Under the pieces are notes generated by a model, which was not told the DNA's origin, ran no database searches, and saw nothing but the letters and a program-made list of their open reading frames with translations. Below, piece after piece: positions 11,438 to 24,000 of a stretch of DNA of 64,000 bases; the stretch's first letter is position 1; every line of letters starts with the position of its first letter. The stretch comes from Pyrenopolyporus hunteri. Taxonomy: Eukaryota; Ascomycota; Sordariomycetes; Xylariales; Hypoxylaceae. The DNA is taken from assembly GCA_902806595.1 (NCBI GenBank), contig CADCXC010000038.1, forward strand, positions 186,001-250,000, read 5' to 3'. A program made the position numbers and the translations under genes.

Positions 11438-13669
11438 TTATCTATACGACGGCGGGTTGTTGTTGTCGCCCAGATTCAACCAGCTCAAGTCGTTTGAATT
11501 GGACGCCGCAGCCAACTGCGGTTGCGTAGAGACGCCGGTGGGAGGTCGAGTCGGCCCGGAAGGTCCCAGAGCTGCCTGGTAGATGCTCTGGCTGTACGTG
11601 CTGCTCGGCGCTCGCGCGTTGCCCCACGCCTTTTTCGCCGTTGTCGGGTCCCACGTGTCGTGAACGCTGGCGGGGATGCCGCTGGAATAGCCCGAGGATG
11701 ATGCCGTAGACACGGGCCGTTCTATCAGTCCCGACATCCCTTCTCCTATCTTGTGGGTGTGCTGCGAGATGGTCGGGCTACTCGAGTTTACCTGGTTCAG
11801 CTCTGCGCGCGTCTGCGGCACTTGCAAAGCCGGAACAGTGGCCGAATCTTGCGTTAGACGATTCTTGTCGGAATAGACGGAGCTTGGTCCGGAGCCGGTA
11901 TTGTCACGCTGCGAGCTATTACCATTGCCTCCGAATCCGAGAACGCCCGACAACGCGCTGCCGCCGGACCAGTACCGATTCCAGCCCGAACTCCTCCTCA
12001 TGCTTCCTTCTCGGTTGTCCGGCGCGGGCCTTGGGCGCGGTTTCGGCTGGTTTGCGGTGGCCGCGAAGGAGATACCCTTTTCATCACCCGAGGACATGCC
12101 TGGCTCTATATTCTCTTGAAGCTGCGGCCGGCTAATAGTACTCTTGAGTTGCTTGCCGAAGATGCTACCGACGGAGCTGCGTTTGGTCTCGTTGCTCGTC
12201 TTGCGTTGCACGGGCGACTTCTGGACCTTACCCATCAAGATGGCCATCGAAGAGAACGACCCGGCGGATTCCTGCGGCGCGTGCCCTCGGAATTGCCCAC
12301 CCGAAGCCTTCGCCATCTCTCGTCGCAGCTCGGCCTTCTCGTCCGGTACCCCGCTGTCTCTCCTCGCCTGCCCGGTCTCGATATAGTTCTGCCGCTTCCG
12401 GAGGTGCTTGATCCAGAACAGCAAGCACAACAAGATGATAGCGAACCCGAATATGGTTCCAAGTACAACACCGAGCAGCGTCGTCGGGGCTAGCCCGCTG
12501 TTCTCGGAAGCATCCGAGGTAGCAGCAGGCGCCGCGGCAGAAGTAGTGCTAGAAGCGGTGGGGGCGTCGGTTGAACCGGTGGTAGACGTCGGGGCAGAGC
12601 TCGACGACGTGCTCGACGGCGAAGACAAGATGGAGAACGTGTTCTTCTGTTCTCCAAATACGGCCGTCGTGTTTTTCCAGGTATTCTCCTTTGCGTTAAA
12701 CAATGCCAACGCCTCGTCCTCGTTACCGCCTAGGATTACTACCAATCCTTTCGAATCGGTAGCTATGGAGTAGTCGCTCCGCGGATTTTGCGGCGCTAGA
12801 GTCGAATTATATTTCGGCCAATTGTCAGCTGTCAGCAGCTCGCTCTCGCCAGCATCGCTATCTTCTCCCGCCGGCGCACGGCCCGAGACGGTGGATGCGG
12901 CGGGAGTCGCTTTAGCTATAGGAGCGCCGTTGGCATATAGCAGCATGGTCCTGTTGACGGTGTTCGGCGAGGTGGTGAGGTCAAACGTGTAGAGGTGCTT
13001 GCTGCCGTCATCGCCGGGCACGATGGCGGCCTTCACCGACGTCGAATTCTTAGGCAACGGCTCCGCTAGGGTTACTCCCGAGTCGACCCACGAAGACGTC
13101 GTATCGAAGAGCATCACCTGCGTGTTAGTCGGGTTGCCGCCGATCATGACTGCTTGCGTCTCGGACCAGGGAAGCAGGAAGGGCGCGACACCCGGCGGCG
13201 AAAGTATCGATTGGAAGGCCAATACCGAGTACGGCTTAGACGCTTCGATCGTGAAGGTCTGGGAAGATAGGTCCGGGTTTCCGTCGGTCGAACCCGCGTA
13301 AACCAGGATCGAATCGCTACCGTTGATGTACGTCGCGCTGTGGTATACCCGATTTTGGGTGACCAACACCTGCGGAGTTATCGTCTCCCATTTCCCGGTA
13401 GAGTACGTGAACTTCTGGAGCCCGGTATATTTATTAGACGATTTCGATATCCCGCCGACGATGAACAAGCCGGCTTTCGAGGAATCTTTCGGGTTTGACC
13501 CGACACAGACGCCGCCTTCGACCGAATGACCACTGGGCAGCAACTTCCACTCAGCCCCGTCCTCTAATGCTAGCGATTCGAACCCGGAGGGTGAGTATGA
13601 ATAGATGGTGTTGTCGTATATGACGCTACAGGCGCCCTTCAACGACACCCGCGGTTGAGGAAAAGACAT
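11438..13669 (-). CDS. Kelch/beta-propeller single-pass membrane protein
   Basis: An uninterrupted 743-aa frame with ATG at 13669. The N-terminal half looks like a galactose-oxidase/kelch beta-propeller: repeated beta-strand blocks with GG turns (LFIVGG near residue 70, VVILGGN near 310) and W/Y positions such as GKWETITP. A Ser/Thr/Ala-rich linker follows. One strong membrane segment lies at about 394-420 (LLGVVLGTIFGFAIILLCLLFWI), followed at once by a basic stop-transfer KHLRKRQ. The roughly 320-residue tail is Ser/Gly/Pro-rich, basic and probably cytoplasmic. Similar fungal proteins have circulated in databases under a doubtful splicing-factor name; this architecture does not support a splicing role. 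There is no obvious N-terminal signal peptide, so the membrane span may act as a signal anchor. Function unknown; a cell-surface sensor or polarity role is possible by layout only. Confidence 0.8.
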   Translation of the reverse strand: MSFPQPRVSLKGACSVIYDNTIYSYSPSGFESLALEDGAEWKLLPSGHSVEGGVCVGSNPKDSSKAGLFIVGGISKSSNKYTGLQKFTYSTGKWETITPQVLVTQNRVYHSATYINGSDSILVYAGSTDGNPDLSSQTFTIEASKPYSVLAFQSILSPPGVAPFLLPWSETQAVMIGGNPTNTQVMLFDTTSSWVDSGVTLAEPLPKNSTSVKAAIVPGDDGSKHLYTFDLTTSPNTVNRTMLLYANGAPIAKATPAASTVSGRAPAGEDSDAGESELLTADNWPKYNSTLAPQNPRSDYSIATDSKGLVVILGGNEDEALALFNAKENTWKNTTAVFGEQKNTFSILSSPSSTSSSSAPTSTTGSTDAPTASSTTSAAAPAATSDASENSGLAPTTLLGVVLGTIFGFAIILLCLLFWIKHLRKRQNYIETGQARRDSGVPDEKAELRREMAKASGGQFRGHAPQESAGSFSSMAILMGKVQKSPVQRKTSNETKRSSVGSIFGKQLKSTISRPQLQENIEPGMSSGDEKGISFAATANQPKPRPRPAPDNREGSMRRSSGWNRYWSGGSALSGVLGFGGNGNSSQRDNTGSGPSSVYSDKNRLTQDSATVPALQVPQTRAELNQVNSSSPTISQHTHKIGEGMSGLIERPVSTASSSGYSSGIPASVHDTWDPTTAKKAWGNARAPSSTYSQSIYQAALGPSGPTRPPTGVSTQPQLAAASNSNDLSWLNLGDNNNPPSYR

Positions 13670-16600
13670 CGTACAATGCGAAGTCCCGTGAAGCCTGAAT
13701 CGACGGTTCGGAATGAGTGAGCGACGATTAGACCAGATAAAGCGGTCTCCAGATTAGCGAGGCTTATTACAAGGTCATGGTCAGCGGTTAAGGAGTGGGA
13801 AAAGGGCCCGGCAGCGTTGAAATTAGCCCCGTCGACGCTGTGCTTTGCTACGGAGGCGCAGCGAGTTTTGGCCCGTAATAGATAGTCGGATAGTAAGCAA
13901 GCGCTAATATAACTACCAGGTAGATAACGTGATCCCTTAGGCGATTTGGGGCAGGCGATGAAGATGAAGATGAAGAAGATAGTGAAGAATAAGAAACCCC
14001 CTTGGCTTGGTTTCTATAATTACTACTAGCGTCGTCCGATGCTGATGAGAGAAAGGTGCTATCGTCGAGATATTACTATGGTGTTGTTTGTGCGATTTGT
14101 CGAGTTGTAGCAAACCCGACTTCCTCGAACCTACAAGGCCGGCCCAGGTCGAGCAGAAGATGATCTGCGGAACAAAGTTTGGTGGCTTCTTGGGAAAAAG
14201 AAAACGTTTCTGACCGGTCCCTGATGGAGACGAGAGAGCGGAAGAAGGGTGGAAACGGACGATCGCTCTCCTGACGGACCTGGTGTCGCAGGTTGTCAAG
14301 GTATCTAAAACCAAGCGGATCGCTTCACGCCGCCGGCAGGTCTGGCAGCTTTGCCTAAAAAGCGCAGCTCACCCCGAAGTAGGATGAAAGATCTAGATAC
14401 GCCGTACTATCGAGTCGTTCATGCGCCGGTCGTAGACGCGAGAAGGGAGTTTAGAGAAAGCAAAGATTAGGGTGCAGGTATGGGAAACGACTTTTTGGAC
14501 GACCAGCAATTGAGACGCGGGCGAGCAAGCCTGTCGAATGAAGGGTGAAGGAATACAAGGAAAGAATACCACGGTGATGGGATTGACCCGAAAGGAGAGG
14601 CGAGCAGCAGCGGTAGCGGCAGTAGTGGTGGCAGCAGTAGCGGCAGCGGCAGCAGGAGATAGAGAGCGACAAAGAGTAGGGCTACAACGAGCTGCTAGAT
14701 AGAGCGAGAGAACATGTAGGAGGGCGAGAGAACATTCCCTCTGCGGTTTGTGGTTAAGCAACCTCGACGAGGAGGACGGGAATCGACAGGGGAAGCGACA
14801 GGGGAATCGACAGGGGAATCGACAGGGACGTCGACAGGGGAAATAGGCCGGGGGGGACCCCGGGCGGTTGGGTGGATCGCGCATGGCTCTGCTCGAATAG
14901 GAAGATGGCAATCGTCCAGGGGTGGCAGACGATATACTAGTACGTACTATGTATTAAAGCTGGCTTATTGAGATAGCGTCAGGTACCTGAAGACGACCGG
15001 GATACGTCTGGGGAGGCCGGGAGCGCCAGGCGCCATCAGGTACCCGGACGAAAAGGGTGTACATGTTAATTACCCTCGGGGGCTGGGCATGTAAAGCGTG
15101 CCATATACGTATTGTATTGTATTGTAGGTATTGTATTGTACGATACATACATGTACGCGGCGGATTCGGTACGACACCAGGTTCGCCAAGTTCGACGTTG
15201 CTAGCGGAGAGAAAGCAGAAAAAGGGGGAGACGTCTCTTTCGACCACCCCTGCTGATACAGACGTACCCTTACCATACCTGCATAATAGTACCTTACCTT
15301 ACCTGAACACCAGGTGACGGAGAGACTTTCTCGCGTGGTGAGCGGGTCGAGCGAAGATTCGGCCGAGCCTGTTGGCCTCGCTCACCTGCTCAGTTCGTTC
15401 GCGACTTGTCTACCGACGGCGTGGTTGCGTCCATCTCTCACATATGCAGCGTACGCGTATCGTAAGGTGGATTCTATCTGTATCTGTATCGGATAAACCG
15501 CTCATTCTTCATTCCATATTACCTATACGTAGGATGTATGGTAGGATGTATGGATGCTGGGCCTGTCATGTTGTACTTCATTTGTGCGATACGAATGGAG
15601 CTTGGAGGTTTTGTATGTATGATAGTACCTTATGTATAGGTATACATGGTTGTATAATGAAATAAGTGACTGGGCAGAATCAACCGACGGGAATTGTCCA
15701 ATCGAACGGTCCTGCCATCACACGATCCATTGGATAGGCGATTCCCTTACAAATACGCTTTACCCGTTGGGGTTCGAACACGACGGGCACTAGCCACTAG
15801 GAGAAGGCGTACATATTGTGAAACGTCAACCCCACCGCGTACGAACACACGCAGTACATATTTCATATTAACCTCCATGTACAATATGTAGGTACATGCG
15901 AAAGGCATGAGATATGTGCGTATGTATGTATATGTACGTGGTACACTGATGCGCAGCGTGCAGCGCGCAGTGCGCTACGTAGGTAGGTAGGTACCTATGC
16001 AGGTCTATCATGCGAGACATTCCATTGGTTGTTGAAGAAGTCCGGGTGGTATTTGTTGGAAATCGCTACCGATTCATGTCTTCTTCAATCTCGAGCGCAA
16101 CTCTAAATTCCGCCATCAATGCCAGCTTCTGCCACGAGAGGCAACCTAACGATCGCCCAATCCGACTACTTCCAGTTAGCTGTATGCATAGGTAGGTAGT
16201 CGCTATAATCCAACTAACTACCTACCTAGGTATTGTACCTACTACGACGTAAATCGCTTTGCAATTGTTCTGGGTTTCCCGTATTTTCGATACTCCCCCG
16301 GTACCACTATCTTGTCAGAACTAGCCAAGGTAGTCGAGGCCTAAGGCGAAAGGGAATATGCCCAGAAAGCCGTTTGCTTCAGGATTATTATTCCTCGTTT
16401 GTCATGTTTGCCAGAGGACCTAAACATGCGACGGCTGCTATTCTGGGGCTAGAGGGCGTGTCTCACCTTTAAAAGTCATGCTGACCTGCGTGTCGGCTTC
16501 TATTAATACTTATTACGTATATACTTCCTCAGGTACCTAGGTAGGTATGTGTGGCATCGATCGAAGAGGTCTTTAGATTAATTACGGCCATATCATATTC

Positions 16601-17731
16601 TCGTCTCACAAGGTAGATATGACCTTCAGTATCGAGTGTCAAGTATCAGCTATCAGTTAGTGCTGTTAGCGAAGGCATCAGATTTCCTGCCACTTCTTTA
16701 GGTACGAATGTACTGTCATAAACGCGACAGAAGACAGCGACGGAAGAAGACAAAGAACTTGCACGCTTGAAAATTATACCAATTGCCGACGGAACAGTTC
16801 AGCTTTAGAGGAAAAGAGTCGGCGGTGTCGTCATCCCGTTTTTAATCTCGTCTTCCTCGCAGCATAACAGATCTCTGCTGGGTAGCTGCAGATCTGCAAG
16901 CCTGCCGAGATGAGCGTGACCACAGGCCACCGTCCTTCGTAAGCGCCGAGCTGCGAAACATCACGGTTCTTGCCGGAACACAGGCTCGGCCCCCCAAACG
17001 AACCAACCGTCACCGTCTAAGCGCCTTTTTCTCTCTCGTTATGCATTGTCGCATTGTATCTCGCATGCTTCTTCCGCCGTCCCAGCGCCAGAAAGGCCCA
17101 AAAGCGCGCGGCACCTTATAGTCTTATAGCGTATTAGAGTATTAGAGTATTACGGTCTGAAGGTATTAGCCAATGCCTTTCTTACATCATTTCATTGGCT
17201 CGGCCATTCTTCAATAGCCCTATCACGGGGGCCAGATCCATCATCGAAATAGGTCGTACCCCAAGTTGGGTATCTTTAGTCGGGACTACGTCACTGATAT
17301 CAGCGGTTATCTCACGTTAGCATCAACACTCAGGGATAGTTGTTTTAATGATTTATTCATCGCTGATATGCGAGGCACCGCTCAGGTGTGGTTGAACCTG
17401 GCGGTTTCTAGCCTTAGACAGACGAGAGCTAGGCGCCCGTTGGTGGTAAGGCGGAAAGTCTCAATCTGATCGAGCGTCGTTTCTAGACGCTGGATATTCT
17501 ACTCGGGCCCTATTCACCGAGATCCTCGGATCTCGATCCCCGACCCTTTGCCTCCCCTTTGCCTCCCCTTATATACACAGCCAAGCACAAAAGTAAAACA
17601 TAGTTCACTCCTCAAAGACCCGAAACCGCCACGCGGCGTGTAAACTCATAATGCCATGAACTCCCAAGCCTACGCCGTTGTTGCCATGATCAGAAACCCC
17701 AAGCCGATCTATCCTGTCCGGCGTACCAATT
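13670..17731. other. Intergenic, no gene recognised
   Basis: About 4 kb between the 5' end of the kelch gene and the 3' end of mex67, with no supported gene. It holds a 12-bp minisatellite at 14777-14836, a TATTGTATTG-type simple repeat near 15113-15145, GTATGTATGTATATGTA near 15920, and several CCTAGG motifs (15980-15993, 16187-16231, 16532-16547). Confidence 0.55.
14777..14836. repeat. 12-bp minisatellite, five units
   Basis: Five tandem copies of about GGGAATCGACAG, the second (GGGAAGCGACAG) and last (GGACGTCGACAG) being variants. Read on the minus strand it gives a PCRF-type amino-acid repeat, which explains the long but spurious open frame there. Confidence 0.85.
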
Positions 17732-20023
17732 CTATTGAGGCGCCGTTGCGAAGGCCTCGGCTGGCAATTGTGCCTGTTGCGTCGATTAATATTGCTCTTA
17801 TCGAGAGACTTAAGGTGAAGAAGTGGGGGGAGGAGGGGGGGGCATGAACTTACTCTCTTCTCGTTAAACGAGATAAGTGCCTGGTCGAAGTTCCAGTTGG
17901 CCCCGTCTAAGCAGAGCTTGGAGTACTCCGGCGTCATGCCCGTTCGATTGCAAAGCTCGATCACCATTTGCTGTTGTAGGTCTAGGTTGGGTTGGGTGAT
18001 GGGCTGGGACACAGGTTCCGGAGTCGAGGTAGGCAACGGTTTGAAGCCTCTGAGGGATAGCATGTCGCTGATAACGCGGATAGGATTTCTACCCGGCGCA
18101 CCGGGACCCAGGATAAAGGTGCGCGAGAAGCTTCGCTTAGCCGTCTTCATGGTGCCGGGCTCTTGATCCTCGAATTCTCCGTGCATGGTAATGATCATTC
18201 CATCCACGCCCACCGGACTTTGCCCGGTCGGATCCGGGAGGCCGTGGACTGGGTGGCAATCGATAATGTACTTGTTGAACTCTGACGCCAGGTCGGGGTG
18301 TCGCGTAGGGGGTAGCTGTTGCCACGCGTTCTGGATGAGGTTCGTTCCGACGAGCAGGCGCTGTATTCTCGTGGAGGTGTGCGTGATCTTTTTGTGGTTG
18401 CGCGAGAACTTGATATACGCGCCCCATCCGGCAGACTGGGTGTTGTCGACCGCGATGGAGAAGGTGCTCTCGCTGTCGTAGTATTTGGCGGCCAGGCTGT
18501 GTCGGTCGCCGTCGTACATCTGCACAAACTCCCTGATGAAGCCTTCGCCTATGCCGTTGATGTCCCGAAAGTCGGCGCCGTTTTGCGGGATCGGGGTAGG
18601 CCTAGAGGCGGCTTCCATCGCGGCGACTTGTTCGGGGGTCCTAACCTGGATGCCGCTGAGATTCAGCAGCTTCGGAAACCAGGCTGTAATTTCCGCCGCG
18701 TAGTTGGGGTTCGCCATTTCGATGGGGTTGTCGTTCAGGAGGAGGGTCTGAAGGTTTCGGAAGTGATACCGCCACTTCTTAAGTCCCTTCACATCCTTGA
18801 ACTGGTTTCTGCTCAGGTCCAAGTTGACTAGGTCCGGGAAGGTATCGGCCAAAGCCATGATCTGGACGACGTCGTCGACGTTATTACCTGCGAGGCTGAC
18901 GCTGATGACTGCCTCGCGTTTATCCTTGTCTGTTTTGAACAGTCCGTCGCAGACGGCCATGAGTGCGGAGAACAGCTTCTCGGGCGTGCTCTCGCCGTTG
19001 AAGAGGCCCACTCCGTTGAGAACAGGGTCCTCGCCAAGGGCTGACAAGTTCAACAGCCTTTGGCCGACATCGTATCGCAAGCTGAGAGCGCTGCGGAGCG
19101 AGTCCCTGAGCTCGGAGGTGCTCGGCGTGGCGCCGTCATCTAGGCTGATTGTGGGGGGTTCGTCGGACACTTCTCTGATGGTAAGAGACGTGCCGGCAAA
19201 AGCGAACCCGTTCAGCTTGAGAATCTCCTCCCCGTCTTCCTTGCTTGCTGTTATGTAGACGAAGTCACCGCTGAGACGTGACTGCTAGACGTTAGCAAGG
19301 TAATGAAACCTTGATAATGCTCTAGGAATCCGGGATAGGTACGCGGCTCGGTTTCAAGATTGTCTCTCCTCGTTTTCTTTCTGCGAGCTATACGGCATGA
19401 TAACGAATGTGGAGAATTTGCGTCGCTCCGTAACCCCCCAGATTCTCGGACGGAATACTATCACATACCTTCTTGATCCTTATGGGTCGCGTAGTCTTGC
19501 CAACGGTCTGGGCCTTTCGTTCCAGGAAGGTCAATAGCTCCTTGAGTCCACCTCCCTCGTTGTTGGCGGCCTTGCTAGACTGGAGACCTTCCACCTGGAG
19601 CGTGACCGTGTTTTGCGCGTTGATGTTGCGGTTGCCTTTGAAGGCCCTGCCTCCTCCGGCCATCCCGTTCGCGATGCGGGTAGAGAGGCTGCCGCCGTTG
19701 GTTCCGGTGATGACCCGCTGTATGATTTGCTGCGCCTTCATCGACGGTTTCGGGCCGCGAGGTCCGTTAGCCGCCGAGCGGGTAGGTCGAGAGGCCGGAT
19801 CGTAGTCGTGGTTGTCGGTGCGCTTCGGCTTGCGCAAGGACCGGTTAGCTGCGCTGGGAGCATCCATATCCAGATCGCCATCTTTATCGACTCTTGCCGC
19901 GGGATTGCTGCGACGCTTAGATATTCCGCCTCGAGAGGCACCCTTCGTACCGCCTGGTGCGGGGTTTCGGTTGCCGCGTGGTCCGGTAGGAGCGGAACCC
20001 TTTCGAGGGCCAGAGGGAGCCAT
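17732..20023 (-). CDS. mex67: mRNA export receptor Mex67 (NXF1/TAP family)
   Basis: Three exons (20023-19469, 19281-17854, 17773-17732) encode 673 aa of the general mRNA exporter, which works with Mtr2 and carries mRNPs through the nuclear pore FG meshwork. The start MAPSGPRKGS leads a basic RG/GG-rich tail. An RNP-like fold follows at about 145-222, split by intron 1 (187 nt). Leucine-rich repeats are at about 305-400 (LVNLDLSRNQF, LQTLLLNDNPI). An NTF2-like domain is at about 434-595, starting FIREFVQMYDGDRHSLAAKYY. A TAP-C/UBA-like domain ends the protein from about 618. The last intron (17853-17774, 80 nt) joins FNEKR to AQLPAEAFATAPQ and a TAG stop. The LPxEAF ending is typical of the family, so reading straight through the donor is wrong. 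It is transcribed divergently from mph1 across about 1 kb. Confidence 0.92.
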
Positions 20024-21034
20024 TGTTGTTGGTTTTTTTTGTTTTGAGTAGCGGAGGAACAAGAGTTTGAGGTGGGTTTCTAGAAGGGTGATGTCAAAAG
20101 GTAATGACAGTCGGTTAAGGGTATCTATCGCGAGACGCAATCGGAGAAGCAGCGGCTTAAGAAAGGAAAAGAAGGCCCGGTGAGGTGAATGCTTTTGGAC
20201 GAGTGCGAAAAGCCGTCAAATGTGGTTGACGGTTTTCAAGCAAGACTGACAAACCATTTACGGTAAAATGGATTGATGTCGTGCCTAGAAAGTGGTTGTA
20301 GATGCGAAAGTCGTAAACTCGCCCGAGGCAGGTAGAAGTATTTGAGAAAATACGTTGGATAGCCTCCCTCAATGTGGGTAAGAAAGGGCAGGCCAACAGT
20401 GGGTGTTGTGCATCACCTGGAAGAAAGAGGTTGAAAGGTGGACGGAGTTGAAGAAGAAAGGCTGTGACGTCGGAACAAAGGCTGACGAGAAATCAAGACG
20501 TAGAAAGCGACGCCTGGGAAGAGTACGGGCGCTCGGACCATCAGCGGAGGCTGAATCGAAATTCAACCATGGGAAAAAGGGTCTAGCCGGTTCTATCCAA
20601 TGATGGGAATGACTCAGCCTCTAGACCCACCTTTTCTACCGGCAGCAGCTGGGTCAGAAATCTTCAACCGCGGTACCTAATTCGCGCTTGACCAAGCGTT
20701 GAGTCACCTAACACAACACCTATATGTAGGTACATGGGTACTTTGCTATGCTATACTTGCAGTATCAGCCACAACGGCGCACATGACTCCGCGACGTCTC
20801 GACCCAACTATTTTAATGGGTACACCGAACTAGGCCGGAATTGACGCGTCTCAAAGCAAACCACCGGCCCCCAACTCTTACATACCTGGTACGTAGGTAT
20901 CATACATAGGTATCTACATGTTCGTAGGTACATATCTGACAAAGAAACCCTCCCCTATCAAATACCTCCAGCTCGAAAGTCTACCTTTTAGGAGGTAGTT
21001 ATGTGATTCCTATAAGTGATAGACTGCCCGAGCC
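20024..21034. other. Divergent promoter region mex67 / mph1
   Basis: A 1,011-bp spacer between two divergently transcribed genes, with no supported gene. It contains a T8 run immediately 5' of the mex67 start and ACCTGGTACGTAGGTA-type motifs at about 20884-20935. I could not assign defined factor sites. Confidence 0.55.
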
Positions 21035-24000
21035 ATGGATTCGGATGAGTTCGACGACGATATCGCCGATGAGGATCTGATTATCGCCGCCAGTCAGGCT
21101 CCGGCGCCACCTCCAGCCTCTGCTCCGGCTTCGAGTCGTTGTCAGCCGGCCAAGATCAACCAAGGACGATTCCAGCCCCACGTTCAACGGACATCACTCC
21201 AAAGAAACGGCGTCAGCTCGGTTCACGCAGGTTCTAATAATCAGCCTTTTATTGACCTCGAGGATCTACCTTCAGATGCTTTCTCAAGCCCATTAGTAAA
21301 CGACAGGAACAACGTCCAATCTCTGTCCCAAAGAGGCTCGGCTGGGAGCTTTCGACAGCCGCCCCGCGTCGGCGGCCCTGTGCCTGCCTACCGGCAAACC
21401 ACCTTGTTCGGCCAGACGATTCAGCAAGAACCCAGCTCTCAATCCTCTCAGTCCAACAGGAACCGGGTGTTCCGTGCGGACCTACCACCTGAGCCGCCCA
21501 CCCACCATGAGCTAGACTTGGAGGCTATGCAGACCTGGGTCTATCCCACAAACTTAGGCCCCACCCGAGATTATCAGTTCAGCATCGTTAAGAATGGGTT
21601 GTTCAACAACACTCTCGTGGCTCTCCCGACGGGATTGGGCAAGACGTTTATCGCGGCTACTATCATGCTAAACTACTTCCGATGGATGAAATCGGCCAAG
21701 ATCGTGTTCGTGGCTCCTACCAAGCCGCTTGTATCACAGCAGATCGACGCGTGCTTCCACATCGCCGGTATTCCAAGGTCTCAGACGACCCTACTGACGG
21801 GCGAGATACCGCCGGCTGTCCGAGCGGAAGAGTGGGGGTCGAGGAGAGTCTTCTTCATGACCCCGCAAACGTTAGAGAACGACTTGTCCTCCGGATTCGC
21901 CGATCCCAAGTCTATCGGCTTGCTAGTAGTAGACGAAGCCCATAGGGCTACGGGAAATTACTCGTACGTAAAAGTGGTCAGTTTCCTGAGACGCTTCACC
22001 AGCAGCTTCCGAATACTTGCCCTTACAGCAACCCCGGGATCGAAGGTCGAGGCGGTGCAGGAGGTGATCGACAGCTTAGGCATTTCGCACGTGGAAATTC
22101 GCACCGAGGAGTCCATCGACATCCGACAGTATGTCCACCAAAGAGACGAAGACATCGTTTTGCTAGACCCGTCGGACGAGATGAATCACATAAAAGAGCT
22201 ATTCTCGAAGGCGCTCAAACCCCTCGTGGACAAGTTAAGCCAGCAGAACATTTACTACGGCCGTGATCCGATGGCGCTAACCGTGTACGGCCTCCTCCAA
22301 GCAAGAAAGGAATGGATGGCTCGCGCTGGGCAACACGTTAACCAAGCGGTAAAATTCATGACGATGGCTGTCTTTTCCGTCTTGACCAGCCTGGCCCATG
22401 GTATCAAATTGCTCAACTTCCACGGCATCAAACCGTTCTACGACAGCTTGGTGCAGTTTCGAGAGGAGACCGAAGGGAAAGGCGAGAAAGGCTCCAAATA
22501 CAAGAAGCAGATCATCGAATCCCCTAGTTTCCAGGAGATGATGGACAAGATGGCCAGCTGGGCGAAGAGAGACGACTTCGTCAGCCACCCAAAACTGACG
22601 TACCTATCCGACACGGTCCTGAACCATTTTATGGACGCGGGCGAAGGCCGAGAAGGCGCCTCTACGGGGACGAGGATCATCGTTTTCAGCGAATACCGCG
22701 ATAGCGCTGAAGAAATCGTGCGAGTCCTCAACACCCACAAGCCCCTCATCCGCGCTGCGGTGTTCGTCGGGCAAGCGGACTCGAAGAGGTCTGGGGGTAT
22801 GAAGCAGTCCGAGCAGATCGAGCGGATACAGAAATTCAAGAACGGCGAATTCAACGTCCTCGTCGCCACTTCCATCGGCGAGGAAGGGCTCGATATCGGT
22901 CAAGTGGATCTGATCGTCTGCTACGACGCGTCGGCGTCGCCGATCCGAATGCTTCAGAGGATGGGACGAACCGGACGAAAACGAGCAGGGCGTGTCGTCC
23001 TGCTGCTAATGCGAGGGAAGGAAGAAGACAATTACGCGAAGTCCAAAGACGGCTACGAAAAGATGCAGCTCATGATATGCGACGGAAGCCGCTTCAACTT
23101 CCGCCACGACCTCTCCGCAAGAATAGTGCCGAGGGATATCCGGCCGGAAGTGGATATGCGAGCGGTAGAGATCCCTGTGGAGAACACGCAGGCTCAGGGC
23201 CTCCCGGAACCCAAAAAGGGGGGGGTTCGAAAAAAGAGACCGCCCAAGAAATTCCACATGCCTGACGGAGTCGAAACCGGCTTCACCAGCGTTGCCGCTC
23301 TGTTAGGCAAGAAAAAGGCGCCTGCGAAGACGAAGGAGGTAGTTCATATACCGGCCGAGGAGGACGAGATCGTCGATATACCGGCTCTCGACCGGGTCCT
23401 ACTCAGCAGAGCCCAGACCGACGAGCTGAATAAGATATACAAGCATCTCTCATACTACCATCGCGATTCGATGGAGGATATTGAGCAGGTGGATTTGACC
23501 AGACACCCCATCGCACAACGAGCATTGCGGAAGACCGTGCATCTGAAACATGGGGAGTACACGAAACGATGTGTGCGGTTGTTCAAGACATTAGGCATAA
23601 CGCAGTCGGCTCCAGAGCGCTTCAAGAAACAGTACAAAGAATCAGATGCACGCCATCACCGGCCGTTACCACCGCCTAGCTATGGGCCTGACTCCGATGG
23701 CGACGTGGCAGATGACGAGCCGGCACGTAAGAAGAGGAAGGTGGCCGCGCCTATTCCGGAGGAGGACGAAGACGAGATCGAGGAGTTGCAAGCTCTTCCA
23801 TCTCGCGCGCCACAATCCAGGAAAGCTCCCAAACCCACCAAACAGAAGCCTCGCGCTCGACGGCAACCTTCAGAAGAAGCGGCCGCCGAGGACGACGAGG
23901 ACGCAGAAGAGCTCCCGCCACCCCCGAGAAAACGAGCCACGAAGCCGAAAGCAAAGCCCGCGGCACCACGACAAGCACGCGGGCGGCCCAAGAAGAAGGG

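Noticed and set aside
14393..14911. 172-codon minus frame with PCRF repeats
   Set aside because: It is generated by the 12-bp minisatellite and purine-rich flanks; there is no family and it lies in a spacer.
15769..15781. GGTTCGAAC B-box-like sequence
   Set aside because: No stem pairing and no properly spaced A box, so it is not a tRNA gene.
17605..17731. Extension of the Mex67 frame to a stop at 17605
   Set aside because: It reads through a GTAAGT donor; the spliced end with LPAEAF is the conserved family terminus.
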